Shown: positions 55,415-64,000, counted from the first letter of the stretch. The stretch is DNA of 64,000 bases from Paracoccaceae bacterium (GCA_020446815.1 JAGRDY010000018.1:248001-312000); one strand, 5' to 3'. Notes: generated by a model not told the origin, from the sequence alone. Numbers and translations are program-made.

Positions 55415-56890
55415 TCAGGGCGCAACGCTATTTGCGGCGCGCTGCCCCTTTTCCCCCGCCTTGGGGTGGAAACGAGCATGCGCGTGATCGGCGACATAAT
55501 CGCCAACGTAATCCGTGGCGTTCCGGGCAAGGCTGTCGACCGCGTCAATCACCAGGCTGGCCTTTTCATCGCTCATCAGTGCCGACAGGTTCAACCGCAC
55601 CCAGCCGGGTTTTTCGGTTTCCGCATGGGCAAGGATAGCATCCAGCACATCTTGCGATGCGTTCCTGCCCAGGCCCAGCAGGCGGTGCGCATAGGAACCC
55701 GCGCAGGCACAGCCGCCGCGCGCCTGAACGCCGTGCAGATCCGACAGGAGCCGGGTGAAAAGCTGGTGACGCACCCGGCCGCCCCGCCCGTCGCGCACCA
55801 GAAAGGAAAAGATCGGCAGGGCCCGGGCGCCGCGCGCGCCCAGCAGTTCAAGATTGGGATTGCGCGACCAGACCGCAAGCGCCCGCGCCCGCAGATCGTC
55901 CTGCCGCGCTGCCAGCCATTCGTCGCCCAGGGCCTCCTTGATCATCAACACGAGCCCGGCGCGGATATCGCCGATCACGTTGGGCGTGCCGCCTTCTTCG
56001 CGGTCCTGCAACCGGTCCGAATAGATATGCCCCCAGGGCGACACGAAGGAAACCGTGCCACCGCCGGGCAGCGTCGGGGTGCGGCGCCGCGCGATCGCAT
56101 CGCGCAGGATCATCACGCCCGAGGCCCCCGGCCCGCCGGGAAACTTGTGCGTCGAAAAGACCACTGCGTCCTTTTCGGCGTCGGTGCCGCTGTTCATCCG
56201 CATCGGCAAGTACGGGGCGGCGCAGCCATAGTCCCAGACCGCCAGCGCGCCATGACGCTTCAGCAGCCGCGTCACCGCGACATCATCGGTAATGATGCCG
56301 GTCACGTTCGATGCCGCGCCGAACGCGCCGACGATCAGGCCGGCGCCCTGTGCATCGCGCAGCGCGGATTCGAGCGCGCCCAGAACCGGCCCGCCTTCAG
56401 GGGCTTCGGCGATCTCGATCACCTCGGCGCCGCTTTCGCGCCACGGCAGCAGGTTCGAATGATGCTCATAAGGCCCGACAAGAACGACGGCGCGCTGCCC
56501 CGACGCCAGAACATTGGGAATGTCTAGCAGCATCACGATCCGGTTCAGGCCCGCCGTCGACCCGGCGCCGGCAAAGATCACCGACATGCCGTCGCCCGCG
56601 CCGGTGATGCGCGCGATCTCGGCGCGCAGTTCCTCGCGCAAAAGCGTCATGAAGGCACCGCAATAGGATGCCTGGGTATGGCTGTTCGCGTAATAGGGCA
56701 GCACCTTTTCAAGGATCAATGTCTCGACCTGGCGCAGGGCGCGCCCCGAGGCGACATAATCGGCGTAGATCAACGGTTTCCGCCCATACGGCCCGTCGAC
56801 CGTCGCCGTCTCGCCGATCAGGTCCGCGCGCAGCGCACCCGGCAGGTCAGGCGTTTCGAGCCATTTGCGGAATTCATCGAGAACGGTCAT
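55415..56890 (-). CDS. Class-V aminotransferase-fold PLP enzyme (NifS-like, uncharacterised clade)
   Basis: 491 residues, longer than SufS/NifS. The PLP lysine is in STHKFPGGPGASGV and the aspartate in AVWDYGCAAPYLP. A Cys-rich segment RGGCACAGSYAHRLLG sits at the place of the desulfurase cysteine loop. So it could be a desulfurase/lyase or a transaminase. It diverges from an Lrp regulator, and its transcript runs toward the HDH gene end. It may act on a sulfur amino acid; this is inference. Confidence 0.75.
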   Translation of the reverse strand: MTVLDEFRKWLETPDLPGALRADLIGETATVDGPYGRKPLIYADYVASGRALRQVETLILEKVLPYYANSHTQASYCGAFMTLLREELRAEIARITGAGDGMSVIFAGAGSTAGLNRIVMLLDIPNVLASGQRAVVLVGPYEHHSNLLPWRESGAEVIEIAEAPEGGPVLGALESALRDAQGAGLIVGAFGAASNVTGIITDDVAVTRLLKRHGALAVWDYGCAAPYLPMRMNSGTDAEKDAVVFSTHKFPGGPGASGVMILRDAIARRRTPTLPGGGTVSFVSPWGHIYSDRLQDREEGGTPNVIGDIRAGLVLMIKEALGDEWLAARQDDLRARALAVWSRNPNLELLGARGARALPIFSFLVRDGRGGRVRHQLFTRLLSDLHGVQARGGCACAGSYAHRLLGLGRNASQDVLDAILAHAETEKPGWVRLNLSALMSDEKASLVIDAVDSLARNATDYVGDYVADHAHARFHPKAGEKGQRAANSVAP

Positions 56891-57119
56891 CTTGGCTCCT
56901 CTCGCCGGTTCGCAACCGGTCTGCACCATTGCCCGGCAGCAACATCGCCCTTGCCTTGCCGCGAAATCCGGCGGATCCGATCGGATTTCCCGGATTTCGC
57001 GAAGCGCGCTGGCCCTGCCTGTCCCGGCGCCCGTATTACCTGCGGTTGCCGTTGTGGAAGATTGACACATAAGATACGATATTTCATTACGATAATACTG
57101 CATCTTTTTGCCTGAATTC

Positions 57120-57131
57120 TATCATATGATA
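57120..57131. promoter_or_regulatory. Palindrome upstream of the Lrp gene
   Basis: TATCATATGATA is a perfect 12-base palindrome that ends on the first base of the ATG at 57131. The 240-base region between the two divergent genes is AT-rich at its right end (GATACGATATTTCATTACGATAATAC). Consistent with an Lrp-type site, but the Lrp consensus itself is not exact. Confidence 0.45.
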
Positions 57132-57607
57132 TGCTGATGACCTTGAAACTGGATCAAATCGACCGCCGTATCCTGGAAGAGCTTCAGCGCGATTCATCGC
57201 GCTCCCAGCGTGAACTCGCCGATCGGGTCGGATTGTCGCAGAATGCCTGCTGGCGGCGGTTGAAGGCGCTCGACAACGCGGGCGCGATCCGCAGCCGGAC
57301 GGTTGTTCTCGACCGTGAAAAGGTTGGCGCCGGGCTGGTCGTGATCATGATGACCCGGACGCGCCACCATTCCGCGAACTGGCTGGAAGCGTTTCGCAGC
57401 CATGTCGCCGCAATCCCCGAAGTGGTGGATTTCTACCGCATCGGCGGCGACTACGATTACCTCATCAAGGTGGTGACACGCGACATGGCCAGCTATGACG
57501 CCATCTACCGCCGGCTGATCGCCCGCGTCGAACTGGAGACGGTCACATCCTATTTTTCCATGGAGGCCATCGTGGAACAACGGCCCATCGCCCTGTCACG
57601 GCAATGA
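57131..57607 (+). CDS. Lrp/AsnC-family regulator
   Basis: 158 residues. N-terminal HTH (IDRRILEELQRDSSRSQRELADRVGLSQNACWRRLKALDNAGAI) and RAM/AsnC effector domain (VVIMMTRTRHHSANWLEAFRSHVAAIPEVVDFYRIGGDYDYLIKVVTRD). It likely responds to an amino acid and controls the divergent class-V enzyme. ATG at 57137 (MTLKLD) is an alternative start. Confidence 0.92.
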   Translation: MLMTLKLDQIDRRILEELQRDSSRSQRELADRVGLSQNACWRRLKALDNAGAIRSRTVVLDREKVGAGLVVIMMTRTRHHSANWLEAFRSHVAAIPEVVDFYRIGGDYDYLIKVVTRDMASYDAIYRRLIARVELETVTSYFSMEAIVEQRPIALSRQ

Positions 57608-57694
57608 CCGGGCGGCTATGGCCCCGGCCGGCGGCCCGAACCGGGCAACGCGGCGGCCAGGGCCGGATGGCCGGTCAGGGCAGCCGGGCCCGGC

Positions 57695-59509
57695 TCATGC
57701 CGATTTGACCACCCTTACCCCGGCCTGTTCGGTCATCATCACCTTGTTCAGCAGCTTGACGCAGGCATAGACCGCCTTGATCGACGGTGCCGGCGTGGCG
57801 GTCAGTTCCGCCATTTCGAGGATCGACCCGACCAGCGCTTCGGTCTCCAGCGACCGGCCCACCTCGACGTCCTGCAACATCGACGTCTTGTGCGCGCCGA
57901 CCGATTCGGCGCCGGCGATGCGCTTTTCGATCGACACCCGGAACGTCACGCCCAGCTTGTTGGCCACGCTCTGCGCCTCGGCCATCATGTCGGCGGCCAG
58001 CGCGCGGGTTTCGGGAAACTGGCAGATCGCCGCCAGCGTGGCATGGCTCAGCGCGCTGATCGGGTTGAATGACATGTTGCCCCAGGCCTTGAGCCAGATT
58101 TCCGCACGGATATCGTCAAGCACGCGGGATTTCAGCCCACCCGACACCAGTACGTCATGCACCCACTTGACCCGCTCCGTCGTGGTCCCGTCCAGCTCGC
58201 CGATGGGAAAGCGGTCGCCCTCGACATGCTGGATCACCCCGAATTCACGCACCCCCGCCGCCGGATAGACCACCGCGCCGAGGATGCGCTTCGGATCGAT
58301 CTTGCTGCCCAGAAGCCCCGACGGATCGAGGCTGTCCATCCGGTGCCCGTCAAAGGCGCCCCCGAGACGCTGGAAATACCACCAGGGCATCCCGTTCTGT
58401 ACCGGCAGGACCATCGTGTCCTCGTGCATCATCTTCTCGATGTCGCGCACCACACCTTCGAGATAATGCGCCTTCACCGCCAGGATGACCAGATCCTGCT
58501 CGCCGGCCTCGGCGGCGCTGGCCACCGCCTTGACCCGCGACACGATCTCGGTTCCGTCGTGCCAGATCAGTTTCAGGCCATTTTTGCGGATCGCCGCCAG
58601 ATGCGGGCCCATGTCGATGACCGTCACGTCATGCCCGCCGGTGGCGATTTTCGCCGCCATCAGCCCGCCGATCGCCCCCGCGCCGATCACGCAGACGCGC
58701 ATCGGCCTGACCGCTTCGCAATACCGGAACGGCACCTTCTGAACGAAATGATTGGTCAGCGTGCCGATACCGTCTATGGAAATCTCGATCCTGTGCGACG
58801 CCTCGCGCATCGCACCGACGCCGACCGAGGTGCCGCAGGCCACCACGTCGCCGGGCATCAGCGTCATGTCCTGCGACAGCCGGGCGATCAGCTTTTCGGG
58901 GGGAAAGAACATGTCGGCCACCGGATAGTTCTGGCGTTCCTTGCCATTCACCACGGTCCTGATCCGCAGCGACATCGGGTCGAGCCCGGTGGCGATGACC
59001 GGGCCGAAGGCGCCGAAACTGTCGAAACTCTTGGCGCGCGCCCATTGCGGGAAACTCGGATCCTTGTTGAGAATGTCCTGCGCGGTCACATCGTTGATGC
59101 AGGTATAGCCAAAGATATGCGCGGCCGCTTCCGCCTCGGTGATATTGGCGCAGCGCTTGCCGATGACGATGCCAAGCTCGCCCTCATAGACGACATTGCC
59201 GGCATATCCCTTCGGGCGGTGAATCTCCTGCCCGTCGGCGATGAAGGCATTCGGCGCCTTGAGGAAATACAAGGGATCGGCGGGCCGTGTCGTGCCGATC
59301 CTGGCGGCCAGTTCGTGAAAATTGTTCCAAAGGCAGATCATCTTCGACGGCTGGCAGGGGGTGAGCAGTTCGACATCGGCCAGTTTTACCGTCGCGCCGG
59401 TCGGCTCGGCGGCGCCAAACATGTCGCCGGAATGAACCGCGATGCTGTCGCCGTCCAGAATGCCGAAGCCTTCGCTGCCGCCTTGCGAATATCTGAGCCA
59501 ATGTGCCAC
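57695..59509 (-). CDS. Fusion: fumarylacetoacetate-hydrolase domain + ketopantoate-reductase-type domain
   Basis: 604 residues in one frame. Residues 1-~258 are a FAH-fold hydrolase with metal ligands E109, E111 (YEGELGIVIG) and D140 (CINDVTAQD). Residues 270-604 are a complete PanE/ApbA-type reductase: Rossmann GAGAIGG (276-282), then EIWLKAWGNMSFNPISAL with the catalytic Lys and Asn. Start GTG at 59509 has AAAGG 7 bases upstream; an ATG at 59560 is the alternative. The join is a short linker ending in Met270, so a former separate start is likely. It may make and cleave a 2-keto acid. Same direction as the following oxidase cluster but separated by 361 bases. Confidence 0.8.
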   Translation of the reverse strand: MAHWLRYSQGGSEGFGILDGDSIAVHSGDMFGAAEPTGATVKLADVELLTPCQPSKMICLWNNFHELAARIGTTRPADPLYFLKAPNAFIADGQEIHRPKGYAGNVVYEGELGIVIGKRCANITEAEAAAHIFGYTCINDVTAQDILNKDPSFPQWARAKSFDSFGAFGPVIATGLDPMSLRIRTVVNGKERQNYPVADMFFPPEKLIARLSQDMTLMPGDVVACGTSVGVGAMREASHRIEISIDGIGTLTNHFVQKVPFRYCEAVRPMRVCVIGAGAIGGLMAAKIATGGHDVTVIDMGPHLAAIRKNGLKLIWHDGTEIVSRVKAVASAAEAGEQDLVILAVKAHYLEGVVRDIEKMMHEDTMVLPVQNGMPWWYFQRLGGAFDGHRMDSLDPSGLLGSKIDPKRILGAVVYPAAGVREFGVIQHVEGDRFPIGELDGTTTERVKWVHDVLVSGGLKSRVLDDIRAEIWLKAWGNMSFNPISALSHATLAAICQFPETRALAADMMAEAQSVANKLGVTFRVSIEKRIAGAESVGAHKTSMLQDVEVGRSLETEALVGSILEMAELTATPAPSIKAVYACVKLLNKVMMTEQAGVRVVKSA

Positions 59510-59870
59510 GGGGGAACCTTTCGTATCATGCGGGTGAATCTGGCGGCGACTATATGCCATTGTATACCGTGGCGCCAGAACGGCCGGCGCCGCCCGCCAC
59601 CCTGCCAGCGGCTCATCCGGCGCGGTGGCGCCCTGCCAGATGTTCGGATTAACCGGTTGATCTATCAGCTGAAATTCACCGCCCGCCAGCACCGTGGCCG
59701 GCGATTTTCAAATTTTTCAAGAGGGTCATTCTAATCCGTTTCGACCTTGTGGCAGCGGCTTTGACGTTCGGCTGGTTCCCGCGGCAGCCGACGACAAGCG
59801 GCAGCGGCGCAGAGCGGCCGGCAGGGCAGGGCGGGCCCGCGCCGGGTGGTCCGGCGCGCCCTGCGGCCCG
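59510..59870. other. 361-base gap without a gene
   Basis: Probably carries the promoter of the fusion gene. ATTGTATACCGT at 59559-59570 centres on GTATAC, the core of GntR-type operators. CGTTTCGACC at 59729-59738 resembles the start of the 6791 element but the rest is absent. A GC-rich stretch fills the right half. No reading frame looks coding. Confidence 0.4.
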
Positions 59871-61253
59871 TCACTCTGCCGCACCCAGCAGCTTGCCGGG
59901 ATTGAGCATCCCCTCAGGGTCCAGCGCCCGCTTGAGCGCGCGCATCACGGCAAGTTCGGCAGGGCTTCGCGAACAGCCGAGATAGGCGCGCTTCAGCGTG
60001 CCGATGCCGTGTTCGGCCGAAATCGACCCCCCCGCCTTGCGCACCAGATCATAGACGATCGCGCACAGCTCATGTGTCGCGTCATCCTGTCCGGGCAGCG
60101 GCTCATCGGCGGCGATATGCAGGTTGCCATCCCCGGCATGACCAAAGAACAGCACCCGGATATCCGCGAACCTGTCGCGCAGCGCGCGCCGGCAGCCGGT
60201 CGCGAATTCCTCCATCCGGCCGATGTCGAGACTGACATCCAGATTGATCAAATGCGGCATGAGGCGCGACAGATGGTGGCCTTCGCGAACCGCCCAGAAG
60301 GCGCCCGCCTCCTTCAGCGACCGGGCGACCAGCGCATCGGTCAGGATGCCGGCGCCAAGGGCGCGGCCAAGAAAATCCTCGAACCCTTCGGTCAGGCGCG
60401 CTTCGTCCATGCCTTCGGCCTCGATGATCACCGCAAAGGGCGGCGCGGGCGACAACAGCCGGATCCCTTCGGCCTCCTGAAGCAGCGCGAAATAATCCTC
60501 CCACATCACTTCCAGCGCCGAAAGGCCGGGAAGCGCGATTCTGGCCTGTTTCAGCAGTTCGATGACATCGGCGAAATCCTCCAGCGCGCACAGCGCCGTG
60601 CAACGCGCTCGCGGCAGCGGGCGCAGGCGCAGGACCGCGCGGGTGATCACCGCCAGCGTGCCTTCCGACCCCGCCAGAAGCTGCGTCAGATCATAGCCGG
60701 TGTTGTTCTTGGTCAGCTTGTTGAGGTTCGAAACCACGGTGCCATCGGCCAGCACCGCCTCGACGCCAAGCAGGTTGTTGCGGGTCATGCCGTGGCGGAT
60801 CACCCGTACCCCGCCCGCGTTATTGGCGATGATGCCGCCGATCTGGCAGCTTCCGCGCGACCCGAGGTCGATCGGCAGCAGGAACCCCGCCGTTTCGGCG
60901 GCCTCCTGCGCCACTTGCAGCACCGTGCCCGCGCGCAGGGTCATGGTTGCGCCGTCGGGGTCGATCTCCTCGATCCCCGACAGCCGGTCAAGGCAAAGCG
61001 CCACCTCGCCCTCGCCGGGATTGGCGCCTCCGGCAAGGCCGGTCATTCCGCCCTGCGGGACCACGGGCTGTGCGTGGCGGTGACAGATCGCCAGCGCGGC
61101 CGAAACCTCGTCGGTGCTGGACGGGCGCAACAAGGCGACCGGCCGGTGCCGCCCGGTTTCGCTTGCGTCCGAAACGGCACGCGCGGGAACCTCCGCACCG
61201 GACAGCACGGCACCCGGCCCCAGCCGCGCGGTCAGATCCGCAATCAGGCTCAT
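59871..61253 (-). CDS. FAD-linked oxidase, GlcD/D-2-hydroxyacid dehydrogenase family (SlcD candidate)
   Basis: 460 residues, VAO-type. FAD-binding region PQGGMTGLAGGANPGEGEVALCLDRL and DLGSRGSCQIGGIIANNAGG, substrate domain to FGHAGDGNLHIAAD and the C-terminal EHGIGTLKRAYL. It oxidises an alpha-hydroxy acid. In roseobacters a GlcD-like SlcD oxidises sulfolactate; the sulfonate cluster nearby suggests the same here, but D-lactate or 2-hydroxyglutarate fit too. It overlaps the next gene by 4 bases. Confidence 0.88.
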   Translation of the reverse strand: MSLIADLTARLGPGAVLSGAEVPARAVSDASETGRHRPVALLRPSSTDEVSAALAICHRHAQPVVPQGGMTGLAGGANPGEGEVALCLDRLSGIEEIDPDGATMTLRAGTVLQVAQEAAETAGFLLPIDLGSRGSCQIGGIIANNAGGVRVIRHGMTRNNLLGVEAVLADGTVVSNLNKLTKNNTGYDLTQLLAGSEGTLAVITRAVLRLRPLPRARCTALCALEDFADVIELLKQARIALPGLSALEVMWEDYFALLQEAEGIRLLSPAPPFAVIIEAEGMDEARLTEGFEDFLGRALGAGILTDALVARSLKEAGAFWAVREGHHLSRLMPHLINLDVSLDIGRMEEFATGCRRALRDRFADIRVLFFGHAGDGNLHIAADEPLPGQDDATHELCAIVYDLVRKAGGSISAEHGIGTLKRAYLGCSRSPAELAVMRALKRALDPEGMLNPGKLLGAAE

Positions 61254-62182
61254 GCCGCCTTGCGTCTGAGCGCCTGCGCCATGCAATGGATGCCGCCCCC
61301 GGTCTTGGAGATTTCGTCGCTATCGACCGCCGCCACCTCGAACCCGCGCGCCTTGAGCTGGCCGATCAGAACCTTCGACGAGGTGGGCGCGATCACCTTG
61401 TCATGGCCAAGCGACATGAAATTGCAGCCCAGGGCCATCGTGTCGCGGAACGGCACGTCGATGATCTCGTGGCCCTTGGCGCGCAGCCACTCGACGATCC
61501 CCGGATCGGTGCAGTCAAGGCACACCGCCGTCAGCTTCGGCGCGACCGGCACCACCATCAGGTCGATATGAACGTAATATTCGTCGATGAAGGCCAGCCG
61601 GGTTTCCCAGCCCTCCTTGTCGAACCAGTCCTTGACCTGGCGCGCGCCTTCCTCCTGGGTGCGCGCCCCGCCGCAGCCGATCAGCACGCAGCCTTCCTCG
61701 ATCACGTTGAAATCGCCGCCCTCGAAGGTGCCCGCCGTCACCATGTCGTAAATCGGGATGCCAAGCGCCTCATAGGCGCGGATCGCGGCATAGTTCTCGC
61801 CGCGCCGCCACCAGTTCGCCATCGCGGTGATGATCGCGCCCAAAGGCGTCATCACGCTCGAATCGCGGGCATAGACCTGCATCGTCAGTTCCGGCTCGGC
61901 CGGCAGCATGTGCACCTTGACGCCGAAATGCTCATAGGCCGCGACCAGTTCGGCGTGCTGGGCCTGCGCCACCTGGATGTCGCAGGGCGCCTCGCGCAGA
62001 TGCTTGCGCGACAGGCTCGACGTGGCGCGGTGCCGCAGATGCGCAGGCGATCCCAGAAGCACATCGGTCAGCGGATCGGTCTCGTTGCGGAACCCCCAAT
62101 GGGCGAGCGGGCGGGTGCCGCCCTTCGGGTTGCGGCGTTGCAGGCAAAAGCCTTCGGCTTGCGACAGGCGGTCAAGGGCCAT
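61250..62182 (-). CDS. Amidinohydrolase-family protein (dimethylarginine/arginine deiminase fold)
   Basis: 310 residues. Catalytic Cys in GGGIHCMAQ at the C-terminus, His in YVHIDLMVVP, and acidic residues in FEGGDFN and ARDSSV match the pentein guanidine hydrolases (DDAH-type). It would hydrolyse a guanidino compound to a ureido compound plus amine or ammonia. SD GAAGGAGG precedes the ATG. Overlaps the FAD oxidase by 4 bases. Confidence 0.88.
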   Translation of the reverse strand: MALDRLSQAEGFCLQRRNPKGGTRPLAHWGFRNETDPLTDVLLGSPAHLRHRATSSLSRKHLREAPCDIQVAQAQHAELVAAYEHFGVKVHMLPAEPELTMQVYARDSSVMTPLGAIITAMANWWRRGENYAAIRAYEALGIPIYDMVTAGTFEGGDFNVIEEGCVLIGCGGARTQEEGARQVKDWFDKEGWETRLAFIDEYYVHIDLMVVPVAPKLTAVCLDCTDPGIVEWLRAKGHEIIDVPFRDTMALGCNFMSLGHDKVIAPTSSKVLIGQLKARGFEVAAVDSDEISKTGGGIHCMAQALRRKAA

Positions 62183-62198
62183 CTTTTCTTCCTCCTTC

Positions 62199-63791
62199 TC
62201 AGGCGCCCGGCATGGCAGAGGGAATCCACCAGTCCCGGCCGCGCGGTGTCTCGACATATTCCGGCCAGCGGAAATGAATCGGCGGGGCATAATCGCACAA
62301 GGGGGCGAGCCAGTCGGAGCCGCCCACACCCCCGCCGGTGCGGGCCTGAAACTCCGCCATCGCGGCATCGCGGGCGGCTGCGTCCTCAAGCAGCCGCAGC
62401 GCCGAGGCGGCCAGCACCCTGGCCGCCGTCCGCACCATCGGGTCGATGGTTGCGGGGATGCCGCCCAGCGCGTTCATCACCCAGTTCGGATAGGTATACC
62501 CCCCGGGCGCCTTCAGGGCGGGTCGGGCGATGTAGAACCGCGCGGTCGGCGCGTGCCAGCTCATGTCGGTATAGTCGTCCGAGGTCGAATGGCTCTGCGA
62601 CGGCGGCAGGTCGCGGCGCAGGATGCTCTCGGCCTCCTCGGGCGCAATCAGCCGCGTCATCTCGTCAAGAAAGGGCTCCTTCATCGGCTCAAGCCCCAGC
62701 CCCTTCTGGATGTCGCGCGCCACGTCCCTTGCCGCCTCGTCCCAGACCGGCGCGCCGGCGGCCTGCATCGCCCCCCACACCGTGCGCGCCATCGCGTGAT
62801 TGGCCAGACCGGGGCGCGACTTCGACACCCAGTGGCGTTCCCAGCGACAGCCGCTCATCGCCGCCGCCGCCTCGGCGTTGCGGTCGAGCACGGCCGTGAC
62901 CTGTTCGGCCATCGCCACCGTCGGGGTCCGCATCATGTACTGCAACTCGGCCAGCCCCGCCGGCAGGTTGTCGGCGGTGGCCTGCCCGGCGGTCAGGATC
63001 GCCTCCGATACCGACCAGCCGCCCTGATGCGGCAGCATCGCCTCGCGCAGGCTTTTCGAGGACTGGTACATCAGCATCAGCGCGTCATTGGCGCCCGGCG
63101 CGCGGACGGCGGAATGCGATTGCGGGATCGGCGCGCCATCGGCCCGGCCCCAGGCTTCGGGCGCATCGCAGATAAACCGGTAGATCATCGCGTAGCCCGC
63201 GCCGCAATGGGTGTCCCAGCGGACCGTGTTGCACATCGGCAGCATGTAGAACGGATGAAACGACAGCATCGCCGCCAGCCCGTCGTAATACCCCTTCGCG
63301 GCATGGACCGGCTTCGATCCGCGCACCTTCTCGGCCGGCTCGCCGGTAAAGCGCAGCCCGCCCCTGATCCCGTGCTTTTCCATCGCCGCCTTGGTGGCCA
63401 GCAACCCGCCGAGCGCGCCGATGCCAAGCCCCGAATGCGGGTCGGTATGGCCGCCCGCCTGAAAGCCGAGCCCGGCGCGCGGCTCGCGCCGGCTCGAGGC
63501 GGCCTGGCAGTTGCCCGGCACCGCGTCATATTCGCCGTACATGCCAATCACCGGGCCGTCGCCGTTCGACCATTGGGCACAAAACGCGGTCGGCATCCCG
63601 CCCGAGCCTTCCTCGACCGTGAAGCCCTCGGCGCGCAGGCGCGCCACATACCAGTCGGCGGAACGGTATTCGCGCCAGGCGGTCTCGGCGAAATCGAAGA
63701 TCGTGGCGCACCACCGCGAAAGATCGCCGGCGCGCGCCGCGACGGCGGCAAAGGCATCCTTCTGGGCGGCGGTCAGGGTCGGTTCGGGCAA
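62199..63791 (-). CDS. M20-family amidohydrolase (AbgB-like)
   Basis: About 530 residues. The dimetal site region GEYDAVPG, GGHTDPHSGLGIGALGG and GEPAEKVRGSK is recognisable, and the SFHPFY segment carries a ligand His. It cleaves an N-acyl or amide bond; AbgB acts on aminobenzoylglutamate. I chose a TTG start at 63791: a strong SD GAGGAGG stands 5 bases before it, it fits family length, and the region upstream is an 11-bp tandem repeat. An ATG at 63878 would add 29 Arg/Pro-rich residues. The gene runs 16 bases before the amidinohydrolase gene. Confidence 0.85.
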   Translation of the reverse strand: MPEPTLTAAQKDAFAAVAARAGDLSRWCATIFDFAETAWREYRSADWYVARLRAEGFTVEEGSGGMPTAFCAQWSNGDGPVIGMYGEYDAVPGNCQAASSRREPRAGLGFQAGGHTDPHSGLGIGALGGLLATKAAMEKHGIRGGLRFTGEPAEKVRGSKPVHAAKGYYDGLAAMLSFHPFYMLPMCNTVRWDTHCGAGYAMIYRFICDAPEAWGRADGAPIPQSHSAVRAPGANDALMLMYQSSKSLREAMLPHQGGWSVSEAILTAGQATADNLPAGLAELQYMMRTPTVAMAEQVTAVLDRNAEAAAAMSGCRWERHWVSKSRPGLANHAMARTVWGAMQAAGAPVWDEAARDVARDIQKGLGLEPMKEPFLDEMTRLIAPEEAESILRRDLPPSQSHSTSDDYTDMSWHAPTARFYIARPALKAPGGYTYPNWVMNALGGIPATIDPMVRTAARVLAASALRLLEDAAARDAAMAEFQARTGGGVGGSDWLAPLCDYAPPIHFRWPEYVETPRGRDWWIPSAMPGA

Positions 63792-63811
63792 CAAAACCTC
63801 CTCGTCGCTGT

Positions 63812-63856
63812 CGGGACGGCTGTCGGGACGGATGCGGGACGGATGCGGGACGGATA
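63812..63856. repeat. Four-unit tandem repeat (11-12 bp)
   Basis: Units of CGGGACGGATG repeat four times with small changes (first CGGGACGGCTGT, last CGGGACGGATA). It lies in the 5' leader of the amidohydrolase. If ATG 63878 were the start it would code for an Arg-Pro-Ser-Asp repeat. Confidence 0.7.
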
Positions 63857-64000
63857 GCCGACGCGGACCCGACGTCATTTTCAAAAAACTACACTGCTCG
63901 GGCGCCTCTGCGAAAGTGAAACCTTCTCTTGACTTCGGCAAACTATTTTCACCATTCGGCTTTACTGCGCCCCCGCCCGCACTAGACTTCGCCCCCGAAA

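Noticed and set aside
59729-59738. CGTTTCGACC resembling the end of the 6791 element
   Set aside because: No matching partner arm nearby; probably chance.
1-64000. tRNA genes, CRISPR arrays, transposases or integrases
   Set aside because: No T-loop-type GTTCGA with matching arms outside genes, no regular repeat-spacer arrays and no transposase motifs were seen by eye.

Overview
The window is a GC-rich, densely coded chromosomal segment whose gene content and neighbourhoods point to an alphaproteobacterium of the Rhodobacteraceae/Roseobacter type. Pointers to this are an MntX-type manganese transporter behind a Fur/Mur-like box, a PleD-like response regulator next to a DUF3572 gene, L-cysteate sulfo-lyase (CuyA), a methionyl-tRNA synthetase with a KMSKS variant, DmdB/DmdC-like acyl-CoA enzymes, and an intergenic motif (GAGTATTT...CAAAGA) that I associate with this family. 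I saw no tRNA, rRNA, CRISPR array, insertion sequence or phage gene.

Layout. 0-6.8 kb: upp, a SPOR-domain protein, an M48-like protein that has lost its zinc motif, an acyl-CoA ligase, an EamA permease, a sulfotransferase-fold protein and a SpoIIAA-like protein. 6.9-14.9 kb: a fatty-acid oxidation cluster on the minus strand (two MerR regulators, acyl-CoA dehydrogenase, GST, thiolase, cupin, FadJ). 14.9-24.6 kb: mntX, two overlapping thioesterases with a MATE pump, pyrD-DUF952, an unusual 5'-nucleotidase-like protein, an HMCES-type protein, a cold-shock protein and metG. 24.7-32.1 kb: MFS and EamA transporters, a GlxA-type regulator, a lipocalin, an XRE regulator, a desaturase, a Nudix hydrolase and DUF983. 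32.3-34.5 kb: an EF-hand protein and a sigma factor / membrane protein / periplasmic metal-sensor operon resembling CnrH-CnrY-CnrX. 34.5-42.3 kb: two c-di-GMP modules, PleD and an H-NOX + HNOBA-GGDEF pair, around DUF3572, a HAD phosphatase, a non-pyrrolysine MttB homologue and a DUF4153 membrane protein. 42.4-47.6 kb: an RND pump with two adaptors.

47.6-64 kb: after a 759-bp non-coding stretch with strong hairpins comes a catabolic region. A LysR regulator diverges from cuyA, an Asp/Glu-type racemase, a TauABC-like sulfonate importer and a histidinol-dehydrogenase-family enzyme (HpsN-like). These genes form a compact C3-organosulfonate unit. My favoured reading is import of an amino-alcohol sulfonate such as cysteinolate (or of DHPS), oxidation to cysteate, racemisation if needed, and CuyA cleavage to pyruvate, sulfite and ammonia. 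It continues with a class-V PLP enzyme divergent from an Lrp regulator, a FAH-ketopantoate-reductase fusion, a GlcD/SlcD-like FAD oxidase, an amidinohydrolase-family enzyme and an AbgB-like M20 amidohydrolase. Substrates of this last part are unknown.

All positions and motifs were read by eye. Family names come from recognised motifs and remembered homologues, not from searches.
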